Assembly (NCBI GenBank): GCA_020055645.1
Contig: CM034548.1
Span: 25,408,201 to 25,472,200 of the forward strand
Direction of reading: 5' to 3'
DNA length: 64,000 bases
From: Tomocerus qinae
Taxonomy: Eukaryota; Arthropoda; Collembola; Entomobryomorpha; Tomoceridae
Program-made: the position numbers and the translations under genes
In this document: positions 48,201 to 59,542 of the stretch, in pieces
Numbering within the stretch: the stretch's first letter is position 1
Layout: each line of letters begins with the position of its first letter
Notes under the pieces: model-generated
The model's input: only the letters and a program-made list of their open reading frames with translations
Database searches by the model: none
Told to the model about the DNA's origin: nothing

Positions 48201-51200
48201 ATGAGGATAATAAAAACGATGTAGTAAAATCTATAACAATGGCTGTGCTAGAAACTGCAAGTTCATAAAAGGATTCTTAAAGGATCCACAATGGTGTTGA
48301 GGTAAGATTTATCACTCGTCCCGGGAACTGGATTTGGCTCGGCTCATATTTTCTCAATTTCTATGTACGTTTCTCTGCACAGGCTACATGACAGTTTAAA
48401 TAATTCCCAGTAGGACAAATAGAGTTCATAATGCTTTCGGGATGTTACTCAAGAAAGAAAAAACTACGAAATTGGAAAAGCTTTTTATTGCAATTTGACC
48501 ACAGAGAGATGGAGAGTGTCAAATTAGCATACTGTATTTGCGCTTATTTCATGGAGATTAAAATATATCGAAGTTTAACATTCTATTTAATATTCTAGTA
48601 GAAAGGGTTGAGGGAAGTAACGCAGGTTATACTGTTAGTTCTGCAAAGAATGATAAATATTGTGTAAATCCACGATGCAACACTCTTTTGCTTAAATAAT
48701 ACTAAATAAATAAGTAGGTAGTTCAGGTATGCACTTCACTCAACATACATTATGACAAATTGTACAGCATGAAATGTGTCAGTAAGAAGAGAAAGTTACA
48801 AGTTGGTAATATGATGCATTTTAATAAATAAAACTCTACACCACTACGGAATATGAAAGACAAACATTCAAAAGAAGAGTTGATGAAAACCCAAAATGCT
48901 GAGCTGTACTTGACTCTACTACGTACATACATACAAAGTTACAACAAAGTTCCAGAAATAAATCCCAGAAGTATAACAGAAAAATAAAAACCATTTTTGC
49001 TTTGGTGAAAATATGTTTTGTTCTACTCTATTGTTGTGCTAAAGTTATGTAAAGAGAATCTAGATTAAAAATGAAATAGATAAAATCCCTTAAATTAGTA
49101 TCATTGTCATATTTGTTAGTATAAGTACAAATTACAGATAGACATGTTCTTATTTAGTAGAGTGTGTGTTGTCCTATCTCTATCTCAATGTGTTTTTCTG
49201 CACTTAGACTGAAGGAAACATAAATAAATCAATATCCGTATTATTGATGATTTTTTTTACAATCCATGATGGAGAAGGTAATAAGTCAGTATTTACAAAC
49301 AAGGATTTAAAACATAAAATGATTGAGCAATGGAGAATTGAATTGATTTCAATGAGTGTCCAATAAACCAACTATTAGTAGGTATTACGAAAACACATAG
49401 GTAATTATAATTGCACTATTAAGTGGGTGTTTCTAAATACACGCAATTATTTTTTATTTTACAAGTCTCATGTAATCAGCTACCCGGATTTTTGTCTTTA
49501 TAAATTTAAGCCCTAGTGAAATTTTGTTTTTGACAGAGGTCTAAAATTAAACAAGTTATGCTTCCTGTCTTGATTAAAATATGGGTAGAACATGAGAGAG
49601 AGAGAGCGTAATAAAATAGAGCATATTATCTCTCTTTGCTATGAGTTGATTAATAGTAAGTACAGATGTACATAGTATGCATGTACATAATTATAGGATA
49701 TGAAGAAAGTAAAGAAAGTACAGAGAAAGAGAAGATAAATCAAGAGAAATGATTACGTCAAAGATGCATAGCTCAGCGCTTTGGGGAGTCACAATGAAAT
49801 ATTATATTACAATTATTAACAACAACAAAGAGATCTGTCAAGTATAAAGTTTCAATCAAAGTAGTAGTAAGTATATTTTATGTCTTTTTGGTTGAGATGA
49901 GCTACCTGGAGGCTGCTCTTTTGTGCGCATTCAAGTACCAACAGGACTATATACTTAATAAAAAATCAATGACGCTTTATTTTTGCAAATTGTTAGCTAA
50001 TGTATAAAGTGCACTAGCAAATTGTCACCCTCTATGACTCGGGTTGGATTTGGAATGCATGTTGGAATATTAATCATTGACAAAAGCTAATATTTTAGCA
50101 GTTAAATATCTAAATGAGCAAATATTACATTTGTTATTACATTTGGTAAACGATTAGAGTGATTTTAAAATTGGATCGCTTGGGTTGCACTAAAGTATTT
50201 CAAGCTTATAAAATAATGCATGTGAGTTGGTTTCCAATGGGCTTGATTTAATTTTTGTATTATTGCGGTAGGATTTAATTTGAGCGAAAACCTCATGCTT
50301 CATTCTAAATTATGCATAAAGGCCTAATTCACGGTCATCACAGTTTGTATTGCATTGCATGGCAGTGTAGTACTCTAGCAAGTGTACTTTAATGCAGCAC
50401 TGCAAAACGTGTGTCTAAAATACTTGCATCTATTGCATCCCATTCAGCATCGACAGACATACAGATAGAGAAATAACTGAGCAATTGGACACTAGATATT
50501 AATATCATAACTAAAGCTAACAATAAGTAGATTATTACAGTACTGAATAAATATCCAACCAGTAAACAAGTAGTAGTAGGTATTACATACAATATGATAG
50601 TAATAGTATACGAATAAAAGTTAGAACGTAGAAATGTAATTTGTGCTCACCCTCTGAGATTTGGTTTCGTTTCTCTCGCGTATTTTCATTCCTCTCACTG
50701 CTCTCATTCAATTTTCCAATGCAACCCAATCAATCATCCTCCCCGTTTCCCTATTTCAACTCATATACATGCAACACTATAATTGCGATGATGTCTCTGT
50801 GGTATGTAATTATGCTTAAGATTAGATTATGAACAAGCCTCTTTGATTTCAATTGACTTTCAATTGTTTATGTGGAATTTAAATAATCGGTCACATCATC
50901 AGGTTATGTTATCCAAACCTTGTTCCTTTATTTTCACCCAGAGCTCCGCATCATATTATGTTACACTCACTGTTTTATAGTACGAATTATATTAAGCTAC
51001 ATTACTATTAATTAGTATTCCACATCGGTAAATATGTAGCAGTCATATATTTATAAACAGGTAGGTTGTGGTATTGCATAATAATATAATAAGAAGTAGT
51101 AGCAGTTTTGGTTTGGTGTTGTAGCATAGAAAGAGATGTGATCTGATCTGCTGATGATTCCATGTAAATATGTACGTTTGTATAAGAGTCACGTAATATT

Positions 51201-54200
51201 ATTTTGGTAATCATCTACTATGTATGTATTCAGTCTCCCAATGTCATTTTTTTCATAATGCAAAGTGTAACATTTCCATTCTACTCGTCAGTATTCGGCT
51301 GTATGATCTGCAGTAGATAGTTACTACATTTGACAAATACAAAATATTCGTATTAACGGAATTGCTTCATTTTTTTGCAATCTCGACTTGGTGTGCTTGC
51401 TTGACTTGACATACATACATAGAAACGATACCTATAACGTAAATAGTACATCATACATACAAACATACAAGCATACATGAAGCAGAGCTTAAGTAAATAC
51501 TTTTACGAAGCAGAAAAAAATTCTACCCCATCGGTAAAACGAGAGAGATTGATTTCTCATGAATTACGCAGCATTTTGAAATGCAGCCAAGACACAATAG
51601 AATAAATATAGAGGCTGCTAGATTAAACAAATATCAAGGAAAACTCAATATGTTATGTAATTCTGCGATATTTTATGTACAGATCGATTGTTTGTGCACA
51701 GAGTATGATATAACATGTCAGTTATGTGTAGTTACATGTTTTTTATGTTAGTGTCAATGTCACAGCGCAGATGTCTAGGATGTTAATAATATTTGTCGTC
51801 AGTGAAAGTGCATGGGAGTGCGTATTATTACAAAAGAGAAATTAGACGAGAGCGTGACAAACATAAAATTCAGATCAGACTGTGAGGAACATGCTGTTTA
51901 CTTTTTTTGCTAATTATAGTAATGTGAAATGGTGTTGAATAAGGAACTGTGATATTGTTTGGCCTATTATTTTGGTAGTTACATTACCGCAAGTAGTAAT
52001 TTGTCAGTAGTATTATATTTACATAACTATTATATGTTACATTACGAGACACTCTGTCAAATTGTAGCAGTGCGTTGCAAATGGCGAAAACCAAATAAAT
52101 TTGAGATTAACAATTATTAATTGCTAATTACCGTTACATGTAAATCATACCCATACAGTCACATTCAATACAAACTATCAGACAACATTACACGGACGTA
52201 TTTAATTATTCAGTTGCTGCGAGGATGAAAATTCACAATTCAAACATTTAAACAAGCAGACACACGGAAATTAAATTAGTCAAAATTTGTGCGATCATCA
52301 AAAGCAAAATAAAGCACTCTACATAATTAGTACTAATAATTTATGTTAGTACAAAAGCAAAAGAGTTAGTCAAAGTAAAGGAAAATATCTACAGAAGAGA
52401 ATGAAATTAAAACAAGGGAAATTGCATTACAAAATTAAATTATGTTACATCTCCGAGAAATTGTACCATACTAATATTTGTAGTGAGATTAATTCTCTAG
52501 TTTGTATTTCTTGCGAGCATAGAGCTTTTGTTAGAAAAGCAGAACACAAATTTAAGCGTAATATTATATTATTTGTTAGATTGATCAGCAATGATCATAA
52601 TAATAGCTATACGGTGACGTAGACGAAGCCAAGCAAAGCAAAGCAATGCACATGAGTGCATTTTATTAGAATAATTGGTATTTCTGTGAATTTTAGCCAC
52701 TACTACAATTAATCAGTAGTGCGAGTATAGTAGTAACTTGGTGTAAGTATCGCTAGTTTCCTACTATTTTTCTAATAAACTTTAGTAGTGAGTTAAAACT
52801 TTATCTGCATGTGAAAGGTACACACTTTAAATAGAGAAAGGAAAAATCAAATAGAGAGAAGGAGAAAAATAGTTAAAGAGATAGAGTTATTTAAAGTGCA
52901 GTTCATTACAGCACAATATACATATTTTATGAAGTATTGAACAGAGTTAAACAAGTTGGACTGGATGCAATAGTATTTTAGTTAAATGCATTAAATGGAC
53001 TAAAGATCAGAAGTAGAGATGATATTACGAGGGCGCATTATTAGAACGAGTAGAGTGTAGGTATACAGATATAGTAATAAGTGATCTGTCGATAGTCATT
53101 TACGATTCAAACTTTTACTAGTAGAAATTAAGATGTAAAGTATAGTAATATGTGTAATGTTTGCGTATGAATTGTGATTTGATTTTCGATGATTTAAAAG
53201 CAATGCACACTTGTATTGTATGTGTAGTTAAAATACCTATGTATATGACAAGGATTGAACTTGGATATTGTTTCTCGAGAAGATAATCTTTCTTAAGGGC
53301 TAATTGGTAGAATATTTTTGTATGTAAATATAAATCATCATCAGCAACTTTCAGATCAATCTATCAATACTACGACCAATCAACAATAAATATTTGTCTA
53401 TAATTAAATATTCAGTTATTACATTTGTACTGCAACTATCTAAGCAAATTATAAAGTCTGATGGTAGTCAATAAGTGACATTGCATAAGATCTCATCAAC
53501 TAAAAATGTTTTGGCAATTACTAGACAGTTGCAGTCCTTTATGTTGTGGCACATAGTCATTGATAACTTATTGTAGAGTGACAAACGAAATAATTATTAG
53601 TAAGTTTGCTAAGTATAAGACAGATTGATTGATGACATGAAGAGATAACTCAGCATTTTAGGTTTTCAGTGTGTTTTCATTCAACGAGTGCAGAGAGACG
53701 AAAGGGGAAGGTAGTAGTAGTAGAAGGTGTTTGTAGTATGTAGTAGTATCGTACAGAAGTCAAGTAGCAGGTAGCTCGCTAGTTTTGGCTATACACAATC
53801 ACATCACACAAAATATCATTAGTTACGAATTTTTCTATTTGCCTCTTCAATTCAGCTTAAAGCTTACTCAGGATCTTCTATCTACTTCTACTACTCATTT
53901 CAATCACGATGGAATCCCTTATATTAAGTATTCCTTTCATCATTGTTATTCTGCTGGCGCTAGCAATTTTATTACTTATGTATTATTACCCAGCGTGTAT
54001 CAACGGTTATATCATGTACTGCATCTGATAAGCGAGAGATATCTTAATTATGTAAAGTGATATTTCATTTCGCTTTGCATTCTCTACTGGTACAATTTTA
54101 ATGCTAAAAATAAGAGTGAACAAATTTCTATAGCTATACCGCTTAAAAATTCCATTGTGAATTACTGCCAGCTGAATGAATATACGTAGAAATATTTAAT

Positions 54201-57005
54201 TGTAAAACTTGTTTCTAATATCTGTAGTTGTATGTATATTTTGAAATACATTTTATAGTGTCATTGTCATCTCATCAGAAGAGTTCCACTATTGACTCTG
54301 GTTTTATATTGTAGCGTCTCACCATTATATAGTGAGTTTTAACCATCTCAATCTACTTACGCTGTTTTAATTGGAATCATTCGTTTTAATATTTCACTGT
54401 AGTGTAATTAGATAAATCTATTTTGTTTTTGACAATGTTTTGTAATTGAAAAGTATCTGTATCACAGTTATTTTCGGGTGATGGTACTCATTTGACTTCA
54501 GGAATGGAATAATACTGTATGTAATTTAAATCGAAGATTTTATTGTATTTGTGTCATACAAATCGTTTAGAACTGTGATTGGTGAGATTTTTGGTTCTCT
54601 CTGTAAAAATTACTATTTTAACATAAGAAATAAATAATTTAATCATTGAGGTAACATACTCAGATTCTGCTGGGGTGCTCCGGTATTCCGTTCCAAATAT
54701 TAAGTAGTTTACTTACAATCTACCAGACGATTACATTGTGAAAAAAACAAGAACGAGGAGTCCATTACTACAAATTCTATTATAATAACATTGACTTTCA
54801 AAAAAAATCCTCAAAATGCCGTGTTTTAAAACGGTGTAATGGAAAGTAACAACAGGGGCACAAAAAACTCAGTTCAGCTCTTAAAAGTAATGAGGTGAAA
54901 AGACAAAGGGACGTGACTTTTGGTATTCTAATTGGAGAAAAGAAATTTTGGAACGTAGAATATATCCTATTTGACTTTATAGAAAATTCAGGGATTAAAA
55001 ATCACGTTCCACACTGGTAAAACGTAACTGACGTGCTGACAATCAGAACAAGGAGATGAAACAAGCAGATAAATTTGTAGGTTCGAGGTTCTAGGAAATT
55101 ATGTTCGAGACTGAATTGTATTTCCGAGTACAGTAGCAATCTACTGATATACAATCCCAGGAGACAAATAGGCATCGTTATGTCAAACAGTTCGAATTAA
55201 TTAATGAAATAGAGTAGGTTTCAGAGAGAGGGTACTTTGCATAGCAGAGTCAAGCACAACAACAGTAGGTTCGAAATACAATACAAACAACTTGTGTTGT
55301 TGGTGCAACACAAAGTTGGTGGAATGGTATATAAACGGCAAGTGGAACTCTACTGTCAACCAGAGATGAGAACTCTTAAGAACAAAAGCCTCAAAAGACA
55401 CGCAAATATTAACAGGGATACAAAAAACTGATTGTAACTTTTGCAGATAATGTACAAAGTATCTCAAAATTCATTTTCAGTATTGTGAACAATGCTTATA
55501 ACATGTAAAAACTTGATTGGATGTAGCTTGGTCGTACCGACAGAGACCAAGATACAAGACATACAATTACATAGATAAAATCACGAAGACGATGGATTTA
55601 AGATATCAAATCTTTTTGCATTGCACATACCAAAATTAATTTCGTACTAGCTTTTATCACAACACAACAACATTCTCAGATTCACACAACAACAGAGATG
55701 GACATATATAGGTACTTATGTAAGCCAAATAAGTAATCGTGGTCACATAACAACCCAATTTAACCACTTGCGCTATTAAAACAATTGTAAACCTGTCTTG
55801 TCTGAAATATATTCTACTTAGACTACTACTTAAAGTTTTATATGTAAAATCTAAAGATTTAAAAAGATGTTAAATTCTATAGTTTGAAAATATTTTTGTT
55901 GTATTATACGCCTCTAGATTAGAATCATTTCTTGTTGGGTTTAAAGAGTATCGATCGGAAAGAATGAGGAAGCCGCTTTGGCCGTGAATTATGCAATAGG
56001 AACTATTTGCAAGATTTAAGTCGGAAAACAGTAGTGGTATTACCAATAGTCTCAAAAACATGTTCGTGTAATCAAAATTACTAGAGTGTTTATAGTAATC
56101 GAAGGCAGGGTCTAAATAATTGAAATGCAATAGATACATAAAGTGTAGGCATTAACTTCCTAATTGAGATAAAATATAGGAAATGACTGGCTGCTGAAAC
56201 ATTAGCGTCTTTTGAAACATACTAGACATTTCCTTGAATGACATCGAAATGGTTAATGCAGTCATGTTTAGGTACTTATTTAATCCTGTAGCTTCCTTTT
56301 GTTGTATCGAAAATGTATGTATTATTCCGCCTCTATCAATTGTGAATGGCGAGAGTGAAGGTTATTTTAGAGGGAAAGCAAAAGATTACTAATAGTACCT
56401 GGAACCCTCTGCGTTTTGAAGGTGTTCTCCTGTATCCATGGACAAGCATCCAGCTCCTCCTCCGAATCCGTAACCTTTCGGTCCAAACTTTCTTGCGTGA
56501 CAGACTTTGCAGAACAATTCTCCTTCGTGCTCAGAGCAATTTGTTGAGTCAAGCATTTTGTTGCACATTCCTATTCAACAACGACACAAAATAACATTGA
56601 TTATAATGTTATTGCATTCTGACATGAGATCTACCCACTGACTCTACAGAAATAATCATTTCATTCAATAAATACTAGATAGCAACAGTAACAAGTAAAA
56701 GTGTCATTTGAAATGCATTTCCTTGCTTCTGCATAATAAATTATCGCAAAAATTCTATACTTGAAAAAGTATCTATAGCATTATGTGTACCTGAAATAAA
56801 CGAAATATTTCGTATCTGTATTTTTAGTTATCTATATAAGATATAGTAAATATTTTCATAGAATTTATTTTTAATAGTTGATTGACCTACCGCATTTGAA
56901 GCAAGTTTTGTGCCATTTCTGACCGCCGGCGAGTCGCTCCTCGGCCGCATAGACAGATTTGCCGCATTTGGGGCACTTGGGGTTTTCTGGCGGCTTGAAT
57001 GGCAT
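33065..57005 (-). CDS. Mlp84B: muscle LIM protein, five LIM domains (Mlp84B type), spliced
   Basis: Cytoskeletal/nuclear adaptor of striated muscle. In Drosophila the Mlp84B protein sits at Z-discs and cooperates with titin-family proteins. Ten coding exons (56891-57005, 56399-56570, 46784-47001, 45220-45307, 41274-41403, 40854-41029, 35454-35586, 34827-35017, 33818-33923, 33065-33235) total 1,500 nt and give 499 residues; from memory, the fly protein is about 495. Every junction is GT-AG with matching phase. Each LIM domain is followed by a glycine-rich FGPKGxGYG segment. Zinc ligands start at C11, C118, C223, C326 and C425, and each domain has the full eight-ligand set (Cx2C-x17-Hx2C-Cx2C-Cx2C). 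No ligand is missing. An alternative exon at 45081-45163 gives a two-LIM form. Confidence 0.95.
33818..33923 (-). CDS. Mlp84B: Mlp exon 9 (linker, first half of LIM5)
   Basis: 106 nt, phase 2 in after AATTTAG and phase 0 out before GTACAC. It encodes the V-D-P-R-P-S-G-G linker and C425 and C428 in [10 protein letters not shown]. Confidence 0.93.
34827..35017 (-). CDS. Mlp84B: Mlp exon 8 (second half of LIM4)
   Basis: 191 nt, phase 0 in and phase 2 out before GTAAGT. It encodes W-H-K-R-C, the remaining LIM4 ligands to C378, the [16 protein letters not shown] tail and part of the linker to LIM5. The tail matches the fly protein's Y-G-H-A-P-T-L-V-S region. Confidence 0.94.
35454..35586 (-). CDS. 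Mlp84B: Mlp exon 7 (linker, first half of LIM4)
   Basis: 133 nt, entered in phase 2 after AATTAG and left in phase 0 before GTAAGT. It encodes a polar linker then C326 and C329 of LIM4 to A-R-G-S344. A serine stands where the other domains have glycine after C-P-R-C. Confidence 0.93.
36282..36497. repeat. long imperfect hairpin (70-nt arms, 76-nt loop)
   Basis: 36282-36351 is complementary to 36428-36497 without gaps: about 55 of 70 positions pair, including a perfect 19-bp outer block and a perfect run of at least 13 bp around AACTTGGGTGAT near the loop. The loop has its own small CCCC-TTAT-GGGG hairpin. No target duplication was identified. It could be a foldback transposon remnant or a locus transcribed as long hairpin RNA. 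Confidence 0.85.
36993..37244. repeat. perfect 24-bp inverted repeat, 204 bp apart
   Basis: 36993-37016 (beginning GGAAAAGTAAATAGAG) is the exact reverse complement of 37221-37244. The similarity weakens but continues a little outward and stops inward. It may be the ends of a small DNA element, though no clear target duplication is seen. Confidence 0.8.
37268..37378. repeat. branched palindrome (outer stem plus two inner hairpins)
   Basis: The outer 21-bp stem pairs 37268-37288 with 37358-37378 with one mismatch. Inside it are a hairpin at 37285-37307 (GGTG/CACC stem) and an 8-bp hairpin, AGGTATTG/CAATACCT, at 37317-37341. Together they make a cloverleaf-like fold. Confidence 0.75.
37523..37600. 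repeat. two adjacent perfect hairpins
   Basis: TATTTGCC/GGCAAATA at 37523-37541 (8-bp stem, 3-nt loop) and TTTGCTCCTT/AAGGAGCAAA at 37578-37600 (10-bp stem, 3-nt loop). Confidence 0.75.
38481..38505. repeat. ACAGACAG-type tandem at the edge of a dispersed-repeat-like block
   Basis: Follows the phrase GAGTTATCGTG and leads to GGACAGACAG units. Stretches of this kind recur near transposon ends in many arthropod genomes, in my recollection. The block from about 38100 to 38520 reads like an old dispersed repeat. Confidence 0.5.
38541..38779. mobile_element. MITE (239 bp) with 30-bp terminal inverted repeats
   Basis: 38541-38570 and 38750-38779 are inverted repeats with one mismatch in 30 (TATAGTCCATCCG against TATAGTGCATCCG). 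The outer TATA may itself be the duplicated target (TA or TATA), which would suit a Tc1/mariner-type source. The interior also folds back (AAATTTCA with TGAAATTT; GGTAACTGC repeated in both orientations). It is non-coding. Confidence 0.82.
38827..39060. repeat. foldback with about 80-nt arms
   Basis: 38827-38908 is complementary to 38983-39060 with a small gap, including perfect blocks AACACGCATCGTATA, ACCAGTCGTATC and ATTTTTATAATG. The loop is 74 nt. No convincing target duplication was found. Confidence 0.82.
40854..41029 (-). CDS. Mlp84B: Mlp exon 6 (second half of LIM3)
   Basis: 176 nt, phase 0 in and phase 2 out before GTAAGT. It encodes W-H-R-K-C, then C250, C253, C272 and C275 of LIM3, then [15 protein letters not shown], matching the fly tail of the corresponding domain closely. 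The intron before it is only 244 bp. Confidence 0.94.
41274..41403 (-). CDS. Mlp84B: Mlp exon 5 (linker, first half of LIM3)
   Basis: 130 nt, phase 2 in and phase 0 out. It encodes the 25-residue linker and C223 and C226 of LIM3 up to A-K-G-R241. Its ends are CCACAG and GTACAA. Confidence 0.93.
41404..45080 (-). other. Mlp intron 4 and possible 3' UTR of the short isoform
   Basis: About 3.7 kb between exon 4b's stop and exon 5. For the short isoform the part next to 45080 would be 3' UTR; for the long isoform all of it is intron. No further LIM exon or terminal-repeat element was recognised. An open frame of 118 codons at 44521-44877 is Cys/Ser/Thr-rich and does not resemble any domain. Confidence 0.6.
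45081..45163 (-). CDS. Mlp alternative terminal exon 4b (ends a two-LIM isoform)
   Basis: The acceptor TTTTCAG at 45164-45170 is followed by two bases completing the exon 3 codon, then C170, FGPKGYGYG, a short Ala-rich acidic tail and a TAA stop (45081-45083). Spliced to exon 3 it gives 195 residues with two LIM domains, the size of vertebrate CSRP proteins (193-194). It does not fit the phase of exon 4a's donor, so the two are alternatives. A possible AATAAA on this strand lies at 44092-44087. Confidence 0.87.
45220..45307 (-). CDS. Mlp84B: Mlp alternative exon 4a (continues to LIM3-5)
   Basis: 88 nt with a GTGTAG acceptor and a GTATGC donor. It completes LIM2 with C170 and the [13 protein letters not shown] tail, then exits in phase 2, which fits exon 5. 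Its first half is homologous to exon 4b, just downstream, which points to a tandem exon duplication. Confidence 0.9.
46784..47001 (-). CDS. Mlp84B: Mlp exon 3 (LIM2, all but last ligand)
   Basis: 218 nt, entered in phase 2 after TTCACAG and left in phase 1 before GTATTAG. It encodes the inter-domain linker, then C118, C121, H139, C142, C145, C148 and C167. The last LIM2 ligand, C170, is supplied by whichever exon 4 is used, so the splice choice falls inside the zinc-binding domain. Confidence 0.95.
47002..56398 (-). other. Mlp intron 2 (9.4 kb), no exon recognised inside
   Basis: Very AT-rich long intron between LIM1 and LIM2 coding exons. It contains a GA microsatellite at 49594-49606 and scattered GTA/TAG-rich short tandems near 53711. 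No GPKGYG-type exon or LIM zinc-ligand pattern was found in it on the minus strand. First long introns of muscle genes often hold enhancers, but I cannot identify MEF2 or other sites with confidence. Confidence 0.6.
49594..49606. repeat. GA dinucleotide microsatellite
   Basis: Short GA run inside Mlp intron 2. Confidence 0.75.
56399..56570 (-). CDS. Mlp84B: Mlp exon 2 (second half of LIM1, Gly-rich tail)
   Basis: Joined in phase 1 to exon 1 across a 320-bp intron. It supplies C41, C59 and C62 of LIM1, then the [13 protein letters not shown] block with a basic stretch that acts as a nuclear localisation signal in CRP-family proteins. It ends in phase 2 before GTACTA. Reading into the intron gives three more residues and a TAG at 56389-56391. 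Confidence 0.93.
56891..57005 (-). CDS. Mlp84B: Mlp exon 1 (start, first half of LIM1)
   Basis: The start codon is at 57003-57005, and the exon gives 38 codons plus one base. It encodes [10 protein letters not shown] then C11, C14, H32, C35 and C38 of LIM1. The donor GTAGGT follows at 56890. A good acceptor (TTTCTAG) sits 12 nt before the ATG at 57018-57019, suggesting a 5' UTR intron and an upstream non-coding first exon that I could not place. Confidence 0.94.
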
Positions 57006-57017
57006 GGTTATGAATTC

Positions 57018-57550
57018 CTAGAAACAAAACACCATGTAGTTAAGTAGAGTGTTGGAATTTAAGGATTTTATGATTTATTTGCATAATAAAATCTTTAGAC
57101 AGCGTTGTCTATTTTTAAACAATGTTTTTGATAAATGCACATTCCAAACGTAGGTAAACTGTAGTCATAGGTATATTTAGCCACACACAAAAAATCTCTG
57201 GTCACGGAAGAAGGTTCGTTATAACAAGATATAAATGGTTAGTCTAATGCTGAAAAATGTGCAAATGGAAAGATGGAATAAAGCCAGGAGACTGACAAAA
57301 AGGTTCTTCTGTATAAACAATGAAAAGGAACTGTGAAAATTGGACATTTTACACACATTATAATGTGTAATGCCACACTAATCAGCAAACACTTGAAATA
57401 ATGAGTGCAAAGTAGTAGGGAAGGCTCGTGCAATGAATTGTGAATTTGGGGAAAGTGAGCCGTAAACTTATACTGTCCTCTAGATAATACTATAAGTCTA
57501 ATAAATCCTCACAGCGAGGAAATGGTAATCCGATATATTCTATGTATGCA
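57018..57550. other. region upstream of Mlp coding start
   Basis: Probably 5' UTR intron or promoter-proximal sequence of the muscle LIM gene. Only the acceptor next to the coding exon can be supported. Confidence 0.4.
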
Positions 57551-57558
57551 TCTGCAGT

Positions 57559-58326
57559 CAGTGTTGTACTAATGACCACTTTTTTGCATTTTGACCAGGC
57601 CACTGGTCAAAATGGTCAAAATGGTCATAATGGTCAAAATGGTCAAAATGCGCGTCATCACTTGCACATGCGTACTAGACCCGCGCCTGTTTTAAATACT
57701 TAAACTGTTATCATATGTTTTGAATAACAAATCGTACCTAACTATATAGAATATCAAATATTTTCAATAGAAATACGATCTTTAGCATAATTCAGTCAAA
57801 TAAATACTCAACTTTAAGCATATTTAGGATAATAATAATGAATATTATGACTGGATGGTTATATCTGCACTGCATGTCCTCTTAAATTGGCTACGAAATA
57901 TTAACTTATGTAACCTTCTACTACAGAAATCCTACGTCGGAGTCAGAAATAGGTATTTTAAATTTCTCTAGATACATCACAGGTACGATGTAAGAATTAT
58001 GTTGCCTTACAATCGAGAATATATACTTCTGAGAATGTAATTTTTATTATTTAATGTGCCCGTCATGAATTTAATCTGAAATTTTAAATACCGAATGCTA
58101 CAAAATGAAATTATTGTCATACTGGTCATAAAAAGTACTTGTAAAATGTAAACAGCAATTCGTACATCTGCGGAACTACGTAGCCTCCTTGGCTTTAATG
58201 TAGTTTCACAGTGCCCCAAATTACATTTTGACCATTTTGACCACTTTTCAATTTCATTTTGACCAGGCCATTTTGACCATTATGGCCATTATGACCACTA
58301 GTGGTTTTAACCACTGCACAACACTG
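57559..58326. mobile_element. non-autonomous hAT-like DNA transposon (768 bp)
   Basis: The ends CAGTGTTGTAC and GCACAACACTG are inverted repeats (one mismatch in 11). They are flanked by a perfect 8-bp duplication, TCTGCAGT, at 57551-57558 and 58327-58334, the hAT signature. Both subterminal regions carry clusters of TTTTGACC/GGTCAAAA words: about five near the left end, some as direct repeats, and four near the right. A TTTTGACCAGGCCA block is shared by both ends. The middle 500 bp has no transposase frame. Confidence 0.9.
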
Positions 58327-58334
58327 TCTGCAGT

Positions 58335-59542
58335 TAATTATTTTTGTCAGTTAGCGTATAAAGAACGATAAAAATGCAGAATACATTATTCATCAAACTC
58401 TCGAGTTGCTAATTATATACTCTTCGTAATTAAAAGAGAATTCAGGATCTGAGTTTCGGATTACTCTGCCCCCTTTCAAAATGTACATCGTGAATGAAAC
58501 CAGGGATTAACAAAATGCATTAGGAAAGCAATCAAAACTTTTCGACAGAATTGCACACGCCATAAATAAATTGTTTATGAAGGGTAAAATCTCATGCAGA
58601 TTACGAAACAACATTTTACATAATACAATTACGTGGCCTAAGCATGTTCAAGTAAATTCGGGTATTTACATGTGCTTCAGATCTTACACGACTCTGTGTT
58701 TGACGAAATCATGGAAAAATGTAGTAGATAGCAGTAGTTAGCTACGTTTATTTGTTCAGAGTAAAAGTGTGGCGTTGAGAGGAAAAGGGAGACGAAGGGC
58801 ATGTCAATGAACGACATAGAAAATAGAGAGCAAAAGAGGGAAGAATATGTTTGTTGGTTGTGACGGTTGAAGGCAGTCGATGTAGGAGATTTAATATCGT
58901 ATTGCGTAATACCAAATAAGGAAGTGCAGGGATCTGTGCCAAAACTCGTGTCTAAAATTAACGCGTGTGAATCATGCAGGTGCAGACTCTAGCTTACACT
59001 ATTAAAATACATATCGAGTGGAGAATACATGAATGTCACTGTGCTATCTGTCTCTAGTCTGCATACGCCAGCCCTTCTTCCTCTTGCCTTACTTAATACA
59101 CAAATATTCATATATTAATACACTAAAATGCAAACATAACATCACCTCATAAGTCTTCGAACAAAATAGAGAGCTAAACTAATACGGAGCCGATAACGTA
59201 CACAAGCAACCGCTAACCGACACCTAAGCGACTATATCTGCTTATGTACCCTCCCACAGATACATTTCTCAGCGGAGAAAAGACACGCTGTGTATACAGT
59301 TATAAGTAGCAACAGACGATACGACACCATCAGATAAGTCACTAATATTATCGGCAACCCCACAACTAAAATTATTCTCTACCAAACACTCAACCTTATC
59401 CACATTAAATTTCATCTTCAGTCTTAACTTCTCCCTATACGCTCTGTCTGCTACGCTATGACTTTAACTATAAGCCAAAATCTCTATTTACATGGTCCAT
59501 CTTTTTCATCGGGTTGTCTTTCAATTTTTTCCATGTACTTAC
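58335..59542. other. intergenic or 5' region, no gene recognised
   Basis: AT-rich sequence with only short, domain-free open frames (for example 58748-58942 minus). Confidence 0.5.

Noticed and set aside
54820..54845. GTTTTAAAAC palindrome
   Set aside because: A 10-bp AT-rich palindrome is expected by chance at this composition.
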